Positions 44,799 through 54,699 of a DNA stretch of 64,000 nt are shown piece by piece. Position numbers and translations under genes: made by a program. Origin of the DNA: Thiotrichales bacterium 19S9-11. Lineage in GTDB: Bacteria; Pseudomonadota; Gammaproteobacteria; Francisellales; Francisellaceae. Each line of letters starts with the position of its first letter. The stretch's first letter is position 1. The DNA lies in contig JAKJJT010000001.1 of the NCBI GenBank assembly GCA_021713395.1, positions 1-64,000 of the forward strand, written 5' to 3'. The notes under the pieces were generated by a model that was given only the letters and a program-made list of their open reading frames with translations, searched no databases and was not told the origin of the DNA.

Positions 44799-45914
44799 TT
44801 AAGTTTTTTGGATTGTTTTAACGGTGTTTCTGCCAGAATCTTTTGATAAATAGAGTGACTCATCAGCTACTTTAATGAGCTGATCATAAGTTTTCATCTC
44901 TTTCTCTCTTTCTGCAACACCAATACTTAAGGAATTTGTCCATTGGTGATTATCTGCAATATTAATTTTTGTTTCTCTTACCTTTTTACGCAAGCGTTCT
45001 GCAATAATTAAACCTTCTTTTAATGCTGTCTCTGGACAAATCACAAAAAATTCATCCCCCCCTAAACGGCACAAAATATCAACTCTTCTAAGACTTAACT
45101 TTAACAACTTGGTTAATTTTTTTAGATATTCATCACCAATATCATGGCCAAAGGTATCATTAATTTTCTTAAAATAATCAACATCAATCATTAAGCATAC
45201 AAGACTTTCTCCCTTACAGTCATTCCAGAAATCAATTAATGTCTCCATTGCAAAACGTCTATTTGGAAGGCCTGTTAAAGCATCAGTATAAGCAATTTTT
45301 TTAAGTCGCTTATTCGCATTAGCTAGCTTTTTTGTGCGTTCTTTTACTTTTACTTCTAAGTGTTTATTTAATATCACTAACTGTTTGTTCTGTTCAATAA
45401 TATGATCAAACATTTTTTGAAGTGCACCCACAAGAGGTTCTGTTGAACCATTACTATTAAGTGCATATTTTTCATATGCCTCTTTTGAGCTAAGTTTCTT
45501 TTTCTCAATTGCAAGTATTTGTTTTGCCATTGATTGATCAACACCTAAGATATGGCAGACCAACCAGTGCATTAAAAACTCTAATAACGTTTTAACTTTT
45601 TTAGTATCCGTATATGACTTTTCATCAAATATATTTGAAACATAATCAAAAAACTTCCGATGCTCTTTTTTATGCATCTTTTGATGGCGCTGATCAAGCT
45701 GATGCTTCTTCATTAAAGCTTCTTCATCCTCAAAATGATAATGAGCGTAATCAACTAGTTCAACACATAGCCCCTGTATTTTCTTTTTATTAATACGGCT
45801 TGCTGATAACAGTTCACCTACCTGATTAACTAAACTGACTAATCTTTGATGTTGCTCATCAACAATATCAACATGGGTTTCAAAATCTTTACTCCATTTA
45901 AATGCTTCTATCAT
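44799..45914 (-). CDS. Diguanylate cyclase with N-terminal hemerythrin domain
   Basis: A 371-residue sensor-type c-di-GMP synthase. Residues 1-135 form a bacteriohemerythrin domain with the expected ligands: H22 in DEQHQRL, H60 and E64 in HYHFEDEE, H77/H81 in HQKMH, and H121/D126 in HILGVD. These bind a di-iron centre that senses oxygen or redox. A linker coiled coil (about 165-205) leads to the GGDEF domain, whose active loop is intact (RLGGDEFFV) and which has the RxxD inhibitory site (RRVD) five residues before GGDEF. Enzymatic activity and product inhibition are therefore plausible. Confidence 0.93.
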   Translation of the reverse strand: MIEAFKWSKDFETHVDIVDEQHQRLVSLVNQVGELLSASRINKKKIQGLCVELVDYAHYHFEDEEALMKKHQLDQRHQKMHKKEHRKFFDYVSNIFDEKSYTDTKKVKTLLEFLMHWLVCHILGVDQSMAKQILAIEKKKLSSKEAYEKYALNSNGSTEPLVGALQKMFDHIIEQNKQLVILNKHLEVKVKERTKKLANANKRLKKIAYTDALTGLPNRRFAMETLIDFWNDCKGESLVCLMIDVDYFKKINDTFGHDIGDEYLKKLTKLLKLSLRRVDILCRLGGDEFFVICPETALKEGLIIAERLRKKVRETKINIADNHQWTNSLSIGVAEREKEMKTYDQLIKVADESLYLSKDSGRNTVKTIQKT

Positions 45915-45958
45915 GAAAGCTCCATTATAACTTAGTTAATCAATCCATAATATTTAAC

Positions 45959-47731
45959 TTATTTTATCTGCTTTTTGATTACCTTACCAATAACAACAAC
46001 ATCACGATACGTTGCATAAATTTTGATACCAATATCTTCTGTCGTATAATAATAGCTAAACTCTCTTAATTTAGATTGATTCATAAATACAATCACCGGC
46101 TGCTTTGAAAACCATAGCGTTGAAAATGCTTTTTTATCAATTAAAAACTCTGGCCATAGACCATGATGCGCTTTTTGATACTGCTTAATTCCAAAAGTAA
46201 ATTCTCTTGACCAATTATCAGCCTTGAAATCTCCCGTTTTCCAGTTATTAACAACATAAATTTTACGGTTGAATAATAAGGGTAAATCTTCCCAATAATC
46301 TTTATAACTAACAATAGCTGTCTGCTTATTGACGTTATTATAAACCACATCAACTAATGGCTTTGATGTTTTTTTATCAAATACCGGCACAACCGTTAAA
46401 ACTGATAAATTAAAGATAACCATAGATACAACAATTAGCATAATCGCTTTTTTTAATTGGTCTTTAAACGTAAAAAACAAACTAATAAAAACACCCAAAG
46501 CAGCGACTGATGCCGGAATAAACCCATAATATAAGTCTACTTTTGAAAATTTATCCTGAAGCAATGGATAAATAAGTACACCAATAGCAATGACTAAAAA
46601 AATAATAGCAGCAAAGGCATGCATCATTCTAAAATTTTTAGGTATCACTGGCCTTTGCAGCAATCGGTTAAAAGATAATCCAATTAGTAGTGCAACCGGT
46701 GGAATAATTGGTAAAATATAACCAACTATTTTTGAACTTGGAATACTAAAAAATATAAAAATTAAAAGACACCAAAGTTGAATTAATAGGGTAGTTTGGT
46801 CACCTCTTCGGTTTATCCAAACTGACTTTAAACCTGGTAATACGCGGTGTAATAGCATCAAGCTAAATGGTAAAAAAGCAGCTAACAAAATTGCAAAATA
46901 AAACCAAGGACCAAGCTGGTTATTAAAACCTTCACCAACAAAACGATGGACTTGTTGATAATAAAAAAAGAAATATAAAAAGTCAGGATTTTCTATTTGT
47001 ACTAGTACGATCCACGGCATACTAATCGCTAAAAAAATGACAATTCCTGTTGGAATATAAAGTTTTTTTAATTCACGCCAATTATTCGTTATTAACATCC
47101 AGACAAAAACAACCATCATTGGAAAGATAATGCCCATTAACCCCTTTGTTAAAAAAGCTAATGCAGCTATTGCATAAGCTAAGTACATTAAGCCACGAGA
47201 TTTAACTGAAGAGTAAGGAAATCTCAATGAACATAAAAAAAAGAAAAATGAAATCCATAAAAAATTAGCAACCATTAGATCTAAATTGGCATAATGAGCA
47301 GCAAAAAAATATAAAATACTAATAGCCAAAATTAAAGATGATAATAAGGCCACTCTTCTAGAGTATAAAAATCGACCAAACCCATAGACTGCAAGACAAC
47401 CAATAATACCAAAAAGTGCCTGTGGTAGGCGAATCGCCCAACTATTAACACCAAAAAAATACATTGAAGTTGCTTCTAACCAATAATAAAGAACGGGTTT
47501 ATCTAAAAATGGCACACCATTAATCGTTGGTGTAATCCAATTACCTGATGTAAGCATTTCTCTTGCAATTTCTGGATAGCGACCTTCATCGGGTATACTT
47601 AAATGACGACTCCCAAGTAAAAATAAAAAATAAATACTATAAACGAATGTTAGCCAAAAAATATCAACCCAAAGTGATGGCTCTTTTTTATTATCTAAAG
47701 CAACATTTTGTTGTGATTTAGACCCAATCAT
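45959..47731 (-). CDS. flmK: ArnT/FlmK-like lipid-linked sugar transferase (GT83)
   Basis: A 590-residue integral membrane glycosyltransferase with a dozen hydrophobic helices. The periplasmic-loop signature PDEGRYPEIAREMLTSGNWI followed by PFLDKPVLYYW is diagnostic of the ArnT/PMT-type family, with the catalytic acidic residues at the start. ArnT adds aminoarabinose to lipid A in enterics; in Francisella the orthologue FlmK adds galactosamine. The divergent neighbour is a NaxD-like deacetylase, the same pair as in Francisella, which supports FlmK here. The gene name is by this context. Confidence 0.85.
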   Translation of the reverse strand: MIGSKSQQNVALDNKKEPSLWVDIFWLTFVYSIYFLFLLGSRHLSIPDEGRYPEIAREMLTSGNWITPTINGVPFLDKPVLYYWLEATSMYFFGVNSWAIRLPQALFGIIGCLAVYGFGRFLYSRRVALLSSLILAISILYFFAAHYANLDLMVANFLWISFFFFLCSLRFPYSSVKSRGLMYLAYAIAALAFLTKGLMGIIFPMMVVFVWMLITNNWRELKKLYIPTGIVIFLAISMPWIVLVQIENPDFLYFFFYYQQVHRFVGEGFNNQLGPWFYFAILLAAFLPFSLMLLHRVLPGLKSVWINRRGDQTTLLIQLWCLLIFIFFSIPSSKIVGYILPIIPPVALLIGLSFNRLLQRPVIPKNFRMMHAFAAIIFLVIAIGVLIYPLLQDKFSKVDLYYGFIPASVAALGVFISLFFTFKDQLKKAIMLIVVSMVIFNLSVLTVVPVFDKKTSKPLVDVVYNNVNKQTAIVSYKDYWEDLPLLFNRKIYVVNNWKTGDFKADNWSREFTFGIKQYQKAHHGLWPEFLIDKKAFSTLWFSKQPVIVFMNQSKLREFSYYYTTEDIGIKIYATYRDVVVIGKVIKKQIK

Positions 47732-47769
47732 CTACAATTCCCTAAAGTGCCCTTAATCCTGATAAGCCC

Positions 47770-48600
47770 ATGGTAACAGAGAGCTTTAAACAAAAAAATC
47801 AAAAGTATCAAACAAATAGAAAAATCATTTTATGTGCAGATGACTTTGGTTATGATGATGCCATCTCTTATGGAATTAAAGAACTATTAGAATTAAAACG
47901 TATTAATGCAACCAGCTCATTAACTAATTTTGATGAATTTAAAAAACATGCAAAACTAATTAATTCAATTGATGGTGTTTATAAAGGTATCCATTTTAAT
48001 TTAACTGAAGGGCAATCATTAATTAAAAATAAAAATTTTCAGCCTTTAGGCCACCTACTATTAAGAACACATACACACCTAGTCAATTATCAATATATTT
48101 ACCATGAACTAAAAGCACAACTCGATTGTTATATTGATACCTTTAAGCAACTGCCAGATTTTATCGATGGGCATCAACATATCCATCATTTACCAGTTAT
48201 TCGTCAAGTGGTTTTTAAACTATATAATAAATATCAGCTAAAGCAAAAAGGTGTATTTATCCGATCTGTCTATCATCAAGTTAATCCTCCTAATTTCAAA
48301 TCACTTATTATTAAGCATACAGGAGCAAATGCTTTTGATCGCAGATTAAAAAAACTTCAAATCCCGCATAATCAAAGTTTTGGTGGTATTTATAATTTTA
48401 AAGCAAATGAATTTGAAAAAAGTTTTACTGATTCACTTAAAAAAATTACAGATAATGGTTTAATAATGTGTCACCCTGGTTATTTTTCAGAAAATGATAC
48501 GCTAAATCAAACACGAGAAGTTGAGCTTAATTATTTAAAAAGTGATAAATTTTCAGCGCTTCTAAAACAAGAAAATATCGAACTTAAAGTTAAATCGTGA
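47770..48600 (+). CDS. naxD: YdjC/ChbG-family carbohydrate deacetylase (NaxD-like)
   Basis: A 276-residue deacetylase of the YdjC family. The metal-binding ADDFGYDDAISYGI (30-43) supplies the catalytic Asp pair, GIHFNLTEG carries a His ligand, and IDGHQHIHHLP a further His set. CHPGYF near 237 closes the active site. In Francisella, NaxD removes the N-acetyl group from undecaprenyl-phosphate-GalNAc before FlmK transfers it to lipid A. Divergence by 38 bases from the FlmK-like gene supports that role. FlmF2, which makes the GalNAc carrier, is not in this window. Confidence 0.85.
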   Translation: MVTESFKQKNQKYQTNRKIILCADDFGYDDAISYGIKELLELKRINATSSLTNFDEFKKHAKLINSIDGVYKGIHFNLTEGQSLIKNKNFQPLGHLLLRTHTHLVNYQYIYHELKAQLDCYIDTFKQLPDFIDGHQHIHHLPVIRQVVFKLYNKYQLKQKGVFIRSVYHQVNPPNFKSLIIKHTGANAFDRRLKKLQIPHNQSFGGIYNFKANEFEKSFTDSLKKITDNGLIMCHPGYFSENDTLNQTREVELNYLKSDKFSALLKQENIELKVKS

Positions 48601-48621
48601 AAAGGTTTAAATTAAGTTAGA

Positions 48622-49473
48622 TCACTCTAGCATACTAGCTGCTACTTCATTTGAACCTGTCATTGGCTGGTGCTCATCTTTATAAATTTTATTAAATGCT
48701 ATATCTGGATAATAAAACCACTGAAATGACTGATAGTCTTTAAAGTCAGATTGAAAGCGTTTATTAATCGCCATAATTCTCTGTGAGATCTCTTCTTTAT
48801 TGGTTTGATTATCATTTAAGCAATAAGCAATTAAAAGTGGATACAATAAGCTTTTATAGGCATAAACTAAATAAGTTAAGTGGGATTGATCCATCATTTT
48901 AAGTTGTAGTATTAGATCGTTCGAATTTAACTCCATTTCTTTAACAATCGCACATAGAAGTCGCCTTGACTCATAGCTTGATTGATTGCTATATAAATAA
49001 GTAATATTAATCCCTGATTGATTTAAAGATCGATGAAAACTACGTTTATCTTTTAATAGCACTTCCCATTTCTGGTATAAATTATGTGAGTTTAAGCATT
49101 GATCATTGAGCATTTCTTTACTTTTGGAAAGACTATCTTGATATAAATTAATGACTATTTTTAAAGGTAGATATAATGTTTTAATGTCAAAATACTGGCA
49201 TTTTAGAATGGATTGCTTTAAGTAAAAATCAACTTGTTCCCATAAAGTTAACATATGTAGTTTTAGCATTTGATTTGATTGATATGTATTTTTACTTATC
49301 TGCTTAGAAAAGCTTATAATAAAGCTTTGAGGCAAGTTAAGATAAAATGCATCTTCTTTCTTTAACTGATCATCCGTAATCATAATCCCAACTTGTAATA
49401 CAAGTTCAAAAAAATCACTTTGTTGAGCTTTATCACTTGCTTGGATGATCTTTGTTATATAATCTTGGAGCAT
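48622..49473 (-). CDS. Hypothetical protein downstream of the polyene-type operon
   Basis: Not recognised. It is 283 residues, predicted almost entirely helical with no signal peptide, membrane helix or catalytic motif visible. GGAGG at seven bases gives a good start at 49473. It follows the MMPL exporter by 123 bases on the same strand, so it may belong to the same transcript, occupying the place where aryl polyene clusters usually continue with lipoprotein and ketosynthase genes. Its last residues (NEVAASMLE) end 21 bases from the converging naxD stop. Confidence 0.65.
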   Translation of the reverse strand: MLQDYITKIIQASDKAQQSDFFELVLQVGIMITDDQLKKEDAFYLNLPQSFIISFSKQISKNTYQSNQMLKLHMLTLWEQVDFYLKQSILKCQYFDIKTLYLPLKIVINLYQDSLSKSKEMLNDQCLNSHNLYQKWEVLLKDKRSFHRSLNQSGINITYLYSNQSSYESRRLLCAIVKEMELNSNDLILQLKMMDQSHLTYLVYAYKSLLYPLLIAYCLNDNQTNKEEISQRIMAINKRFQSDFKDYQSFQWFYYPDIAFNKIYKDEHQPMTGSNEVAASMLE

Positions 49474-49596
49474 CCCTATCCTCCGTTGATTAACTTTTTG
49501 AATGATACCAAATATAGTTTAAAATATTTTTTTATAAAATGCTTGTGATTATTGATACTTTTTCAGATCAAAGTCAGACGTATCATATCGTTTATT

Positions 49597-51954
49597 TTAT
49601 CTTTTATGCTCACTAATTACTCGTGAACTCATCGCAGCAACAACAGGTGATAATAAAAATGCCGTTAGAATACCAACAAAAACACTTAAACCAAAGTAAT
49701 GTACAACTGGTGTTGAGCTAAAGACTAATAGTCCAAATGATAAAACTGTTGTAACTGCTGATAGCATAACTGCAAGCATCGTGCTTTGATAACCTGATTT
49801 GGATTCTGCAAAAAATAAGATATAGTCAACTGCAATACCTAAAACTAAGATTAATGCAAGTATATTAAATAAGGTTAGAGGTACGTTTAGAAGACCTAAT
49901 ACTGCTAGCGACATGCAAGCTGATGCAACTGGCACCATAAAATAAGCAAATGATTTTTTTAGCCCGTAACGTGCAAATAATAAAATAAATAATAAGGTAA
50001 ATGCAGCAACTAAAAGTAAGCTTAAACGTATACGATATTTTTCAAAGACTTGAGAAATGTTTTCAGCTTGATTAATCACATCAGCATAAGGATAAATTTT
50101 TAATAAGTTTTTCACCTTTAAATAATCAACTTTATTTGATAATAGCATCACTGAAATATACTGATGACTTTCTTTACCAATCCATAAAAAACCTAATGGT
50201 TTTGAAGCATCTGATTTAAGCCAGTCTTCTACGGTTAAAGGGTTAAAGGGTAACTGTAATAGCTTTGCTTTAATTTTGGCTATTTTTGCTTGATCAACCC
50301 CTAACTGACTTAAATAACTATCTAAGTCGCCTTCTATTAATTTTGTTCTAATTAACTGATAACTGTGTTTTTGATAACTTAACGACGGAATATACTGACT
50401 TAATGCTAAATATGGTTGTGCTATATTTGGAAAGACCTGCTTAATTGTCCGTGCAACATTATGCTCTCTTTGTATAACTTCAAATGCTGTACTACCGTTA
50501 ATAACAATAAAGCTTAAACCCATATCATTACCGATAATTGATTTAATCTCTTTTTCATTTTTAACTAATTCAACCGGTGGGTTTTCAAGCTGTTTAATAT
50601 TATCATTAGCATTTAAACGCATCATACCAATAACTGATATTACAATAACTACTAAAAAAATCAGATAGATTAAAGCTAATGGCATTTTATACCATAAGTT
50701 TAAATAAAAGTTAGAGCACTTTAAAATAATTGGATGATATGTTTTCTGTTTTGGCTTTAATAAATAAGGAAAAGCACAAACAACCGTTAAATAAGACATC
50801 GTTAAACCAATAATTGCAAATAATGCAAGCTGCCTTAACCCCGGAAATGGTGCTAATGATATGACTAAATAAGCCAATATGATATTAATTAACCCAAGTG
50901 TAATACCTGGTAGAATCCGCTTAAGGCCTGCTTGTGGCTGCCAAAACTTACCACCAGTTAACCTTTCGGAGTAATAGAAAAAAGCATAATCAACAGAAAT
51001 TCCAATTAAGCTTGCACCAAAAACTAAAGTAAATAAATAAACAAAGCCATAGACCCAAAAAGTAATCACAAAAGCACTAATAAAACCAACGACAGCTGAA
51101 AAAAGCGTAAAAAATAATGGTGATAATGAGCGAAATGTTAGAAGAATTAACATAATAATGCCAATAACAGATCCCAAACCAATCATAGAAATGTCACTTT
51201 TGGCATCTTCTGTACCTTTTTGTGCATAAAAAATAGCACCTGTTTTTAAAATATAACTACCTGGATATTGTGTTTTAATCTTAGATTCTAAGTTTTTAAT
51301 TAGTGTGGTGACTTCAGACTGATTATTTAAGGAAAAACCACTTGCCTTAAGTTGAACAGTAATCATGCTATACCAAGTATTTTGATAGTAGACCATCAAG
51401 TAACTATTATAAAGCGAGATTGAAGTTGAAGGTTTGGCAATATGACTAATATACTTTTGAAATAAATAGTAAGGGTCATTTTCAATTAGACCTGTTGAAC
51501 TAATACCAATGGGACTATATAAATGCTCTAAGGCATCATTTCGTATCGTTGTCACTTGATTATTGTTTAATAAATCATAGTCTTTCTGAGTTAGTAGCGA
51601 TAAACGATGAGGATAATATAGTTCTGCCCAAGCTTCTTGAGATAAGTCAGATATTTGGTAAATAATATGTTTAAATAAGTGACTTTTTTCAAGTCCCTTA
51701 GCAAAGCTATTAGCAGCCTTTTGCGCAATAACTTGATCTTTATTTGCAATTAAAAAAATCACTTGATCGCCAATGGTTTCTTCTAAATGCTCCGTTGCTT
51801 GATTAACTTTTATACTTTGCTGTGCTTTTGGTAATAAGTCCAAAATATTTACATTAACTGGAAAGCCTTTGATACTGACTGTTAAGATAAAAGATATCAC
51901 CATAACTGATGTGATCATAGACCAAATAATCAAACGTAACTTCATTAAGCTCAT
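49597..51954 (-). CDS. MMPL/RND-family exporter (aryl polyene cluster type)
   Basis: A 785-residue transporter with about twelve membrane helices in two halves, each with a large periplasmic loop (about 40-240 and 445-615). It matches the MMPL/HAE3-type exporters found in aryl polyene and related lipid clusters, moving the finished lipid or an intermediate to the outer membrane. GISVDYAFFYYSERL in the first half and GIAVDYILFFAES in the second are the typical aspartate-containing helix-4-type motifs. It follows the LolA-like gene by four bases. Confidence 0.88.
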   Translation of the reverse strand: MSLMKLRLIIWSMITSVMVISFILTVSIKGFPVNVNILDLLPKAQQSIKVNQATEHLEETIGDQVIFLIANKDQVIAQKAANSFAKGLEKSHLFKHIIYQISDLSQEAWAELYYPHRLSLLTQKDYDLLNNNQVTTIRNDALEHLYSPIGISSTGLIENDPYYLFQKYISHIAKPSTSISLYNSYLMVYYQNTWYSMITVQLKASGFSLNNQSEVTTLIKNLESKIKTQYPGSYILKTGAIFYAQKGTEDAKSDISMIGLGSVIGIIMLILLTFRSLSPLFFTLFSAVVGFISAFVITFWVYGFVYLFTLVFGASLIGISVDYAFFYYSERLTGGKFWQPQAGLKRILPGITLGLINIILAYLVISLAPFPGLRQLALFAIIGLTMSYLTVVCAFPYLLKPKQKTYHPIILKCSNFYLNLWYKMPLALIYLIFLVVIVISVIGMMRLNANDNIKQLENPPVELVKNEKEIKSIIGNDMGLSFIVINGSTAFEVIQREHNVARTIKQVFPNIAQPYLALSQYIPSLSYQKHSYQLIRTKLIEGDLDSYLSQLGVDQAKIAKIKAKLLQLPFNPLTVEDWLKSDASKPLGFLWIGKESHQYISVMLLSNKVDYLKVKNLLKIYPYADVINQAENISQVFEKYRIRLSLLLVAAFTLLFILLFARYGLKKSFAYFMVPVASACMSLAVLGLLNVPLTLFNILALILVLGIAVDYILFFAESKSGYQSTMLAVMLSAVTTVLSFGLLVFSSTPVVHYFGLSVFVGILTAFLLSPVVAAMSSRVISEHKR

Positions 51955-51958
51955 TAAA

Positions 51959-52579
51959 CTATTTCACTTCTTTGATATTTGAAAAATAAATTTCCATTTT
52001 ATCTCCTTGAGATTGATCTACTTCAATAAAAGAAACATAACGCCCACCTTTTACTGTAATTGTTTTAATTGCCTTATTTAAGGGTGAACTGATTGGTGTT
52101 AATTCCGCCTGCCACTTGTTACTATCACCCTGAAATGAAATATCAAAGTAAGTTTGAACTAAAGCAATATCCCCCTGAAATAAAGATAGAAAAATATGAG
52201 TAAAGGCAAAAACGATCGGTTGATCTGATTTTTTAAGTATTGTTGGTGGCCGCCCTTTAATTATTTGGATAATGGTATCATCTGTTACAGTTAGTGATGA
52301 AGCATAAGGTTTTAGTTGATTCCAAGTTAAGCCATCTTTACGTGAGAGCTTAAATATACCCGTTGAGATAAGCGGATTTTTTAATAAACTAATTGATCTT
52401 ATCTGTCTAAAATCACCAGTTAGTGTACCTTGCTTTGCAAGTTGTCGTTTAACTTGGTTAAATGCTACCTGCTCATTTGATGATAGTTGATTAATATTTG
52501 TTGCAAAACTAACATTTGATAATGCTATAAAGATAATTAATATGCCAAATCCATAGCCTAATTTTTTTAATAACTTCAT
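51959..52579 (-). CDS. LolA-like outer-membrane lipoprotein carrier protein
   Basis: A 206-residue periplasmic protein. A signal peptide spans about residues 1-26 (ending NVSFA-TN). The mature part has the LolA-like fold wording: GTLTGDFRQIRSISLLKNPL with STGIFKLSRKDGLTWNQLKPYASS. LolA homologues of this type accompany MMPL exporters in aryl polyene clusters and probably carry the lipid through the periplasm. It is too diverged to be the housekeeping LolA. Tightly packed between thioesterase and exporter genes. Confidence 0.86.
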   Translation of the reverse strand: MKLLKKLGYGFGILIIFIALSNVSFATNINQLSSNEQVAFNQVKRQLAKQGTLTGDFRQIRSISLLKNPLISTGIFKLSRKDGLTWNQLKPYASSLTVTDDTIIQIIKGRPPTILKKSDQPIVFAFTHIFLSLFQGDIALVQTYFDISFQGDSNKWQAELTPISSPLNKAIKTITVKGGRYVSFIEVDQSQGDKMEIYFSNIKEVK

Positions 52580-52582
52580 AAT

Positions 52583-53020
52583 CTATCCTTTTAGCTTATC
52601 CATATGATCAATGACATGTTGTGGCGATCGATAAAGCATCATATTTGTTTTTTGGTCAACTGCTACCTGAATACTATAACCAACCGTTAACTTTTCATCG
52701 CTTAGTTTATCTCTAATAACATATTGCACTTTTAGCCTATTTTCATATTCAAGTATTGCTGCTTCAACTAATATTATTTGTTTAAAATTAATTGGTTTGA
52801 TATATTTTACTTTTAGATCAACTACTGGCCAAATAAAACCATCATGCTCCATATCAAGGTAATTATATCCTAATTTATCCAATAGACGGCAACGAGCAGC
52901 TTCAAAATATTTGATATAGTTACCATGCCAAACTATTCTCATTGAATCAACATCATAAAATTCAACTTCCATCTCTGTTATTAAAGATAATGCTTTAGGG
53001 ATATTTTTATTTACTCTCAT
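52583..53020 (-). CDS. Acyl-CoA/ACP thioesterase, hotdog fold (YbgC-like)
   Basis: A 145-residue 4HBT-type thioesterase, probably releasing an acyl chain from the carrier protein. The family motif is EVEFYDVDSMRIVWHGNYIK, with the catalytic Asp in YDVD and the HGNY loop. The ATG at 53020 is chosen: it starts the domain naturally, overlaps the upstream gene by 14 bases, and follows GAGATCC; a longer frame extends to 53110 but would run through the upstream gene. The equivalent gene lies in the same position of enterobacterial aryl polyene clusters. Confidence 0.85.
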   Translation of the reverse strand: MRVNKNIPKALSLITEMEVEFYDVDSMRIVWHGNYIKYFEAARCRLLDKLGYNYLDMEHDGFIWPVVDLKVKYIKPINFKQIILVEAAILEYENRLKVQYVIRDKLSDEKLTVGYSIQVAVDQKTNMMLYRSPQHVIDHMDKLKG

Positions 53021-53966
53021 AAGGATCTCGTTTAACTGGTTGTTGCCAAAAGTCATAAAAATTAAACCACTGATATGGGTATAGTGCACAGTAATACGAT
53101 AAATAATCACTATATTTTTTAGCGTAGGCCACCAAATGCTCTTTTCGATATTTCATCGAAAGATCTATTTTTTCTTCAAATGGCTCATAAATAATCTTAA
53201 AGTTCTGTCTTTTCTCTTTTACACAAAGCATAAAGTAACTTTTAACTGATAATAAATGCGCTAAAATAAATGCGCCATCAGGAAAATAAGCGTTATGATT
53301 TAAAAATAATGCTTTTGTTGAGCGTTTTTCGTCCATAACAGAGGTGCGATCTGCAGCAATCACAATAAACTCACCTTGTTCAATTTTTTCTTTTAATTGA
53401 ATCGCTAATGGAATATCAATCTGATTAATATGAATAAGGCTAATATCAAATGATGGATTTAATGATTTTAATACTTGATTAAATTTAATTGCATGTTCGC
53501 TAAAAACTAACGCATTTATTTTAGCATTTGATGCAAGCAAACTTAAAGCACGTGCAATTTCAATATTTCCTAAATGTGCTGTAAAAATAACCCCGCCATT
53601 TTTTTGCTTCACTTGATCTAAAAATAATCTTTTATTTGGAAAATCTATTTTATCTAAGCTAATTTGATGACTCCAAACACTTAACTTATCAAGTAAATGT
53701 TCACCAAATGCCAAAAAGTGCTTAAAAGAACTTAAGCGCCCAATTAGTAGGCTATTTGACCTATTTAAAATAAGATATTGATTCATATGCTTTAAATATG
53801 TTTTCGATGCCTTTCTTTGTGATTTTGAAAATAAATAATAATAAAACATCACAGGAATCATTAAAATATAAGTAATATGAAAACCAACAAATCGATAGCT
53901 ATAAAGCATTAACTTTATTCCAAGTACATTGCCCTTTTCTTTGATACTTGACCAATGCTCACTCAC
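53007..53966 (-). CDS. LpxL-like membrane acyltransferase of the polyene-type cluster
   Basis: A 319-residue protein of the lipid A late-acyltransferase superfamily in its diverged COG4261-like branch. It has an N-terminal membrane helix (about 28-48) and the HX4E motif in TAHLGNIEIARAL. The middle DRTSVMDEKRS segment and the FLNHNAYFPDGAF loop are typical of the cluster acyltransferases. It probably transfers an acyl or polyenoyl chain to a glycolipid head. It begins two bases after the GT2 stop, suggesting coupling; in some clusters the two are fused. Confidence 0.83.
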   Translation of the reverse strand: MSEHWSSIKEKGNVLGIKLMLYSYRFVGFHITYILMIPVMFYYYLFSKSQRKASKTYLKHMNQYLILNRSNSLLIGRLSSFKHFLAFGEHLLDKLSVWSHQISLDKIDFPNKRLFLDQVKQKNGGVIFTAHLGNIEIARALSLLASNAKINALVFSEHAIKFNQVLKSLNPSFDISLIHINQIDIPLAIQLKEKIEQGEFIVIAADRTSVMDEKRSTKALFLNHNAYFPDGAFILAHLLSVKSYFMLCVKEKRQNFKIIYEPFEEKIDLSMKYRKEHLVAYAKKYSDYLSYYCALYPYQWFNFYDFWQQPVKRDPYESK

Positions 53967-53967
53967 A

Positions 53968-54699
53968 TTAAAATTTCCTTCTAACTAGTGAAGGCAAATG
54001 ATATAACATCCCAAAAAATAACCTCGTATGCATTGATGATATTTTTAGATTATCTTTTAACAGATGAAAATGAGAGCTGCCATCAAGTGGGTATGTTACT
54101 TTTGTTGGTATAAAGTGAATATTTATCCCTTGCCAATAAAGCTTTACCATAATCTCAATATCAAAAGCCATACGATTAGATAACGATGTTTTCTCTAACA
54201 GTTTTAATACACTCTTTAAAGGATAAATACGAAAGCCACACATTGCTTCTGGTAACTTAAGACTTAATGTTTCTATTGCCACCCAAAAATTTGTAATTTT
54301 ACGGCCATATAGTCGAGACTTTGGTACACTCTCATCATAAATCGGTTTGCCTGAAATCAAATCGTCTGGATAAGCTTTTGCTAGCTGAATAAACTTATCT
54401 ATATCTGCTAAATCATGTTGATAGTCAGCATCAATTTGAAGTACATGGCTATAGCCTTTTGTATTAGCTAAAATAAATCCTTCAATAACAGCTTTACCCT
54501 TACCTTGATTAGTCTCTAGTGTTATCACATCAATAAATTGATAACGCGTCTGAATACTTTTAATGGCATCTTTTGTTTTTTGATTACTACCATCATCAAC
54601 TAAAATACAAGGTAACTGATATACGCTTAATGCATTCATTAATGCATTAAGCTTACGGCTATGGTTATAGTTTGGAATCACAATGCATAGATTAAACAT
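53968..54699 (-). CDS. Glycosyltransferase family 2
   Basis: A 243-residue GT-A fold glycosyltransferase. CIVIPNYNHSRKL begins the domain, LVDDGSNQKT holds the nucleotide-sugar Asp, and the metal-binding DxD is IDADYQHD. No strong membrane anchor; the C-terminus has weakly hydrophobic helices. The start overlaps the dehydratase stop by eight bases. In aryl polyene clusters a GT2 of this type (alone or fused to an acyltransferase) modifies the lipid head. The sugar donor is unknown. Confidence 0.88.
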   Translation of the reverse strand: MFNLCIVIPNYNHSRKLNALMNALSVYQLPCILVDDGSNQKTKDAIKSIQTRYQFIDVITLETNQGKGKAVIEGFILANTKGYSHVLQIDADYQHDLADIDKFIQLAKAYPDDLISGKPIYDESVPKSRLYGRKITNFWVAIETLSLKLPEAMCGFRIYPLKSVLKLLEKTSLSNRMAFDIEIMVKLYWQGINIHFIPTKVTYPLDGSSHFHLLKDNLKISSMHTRLFFGMLYHLPSLVRRKF

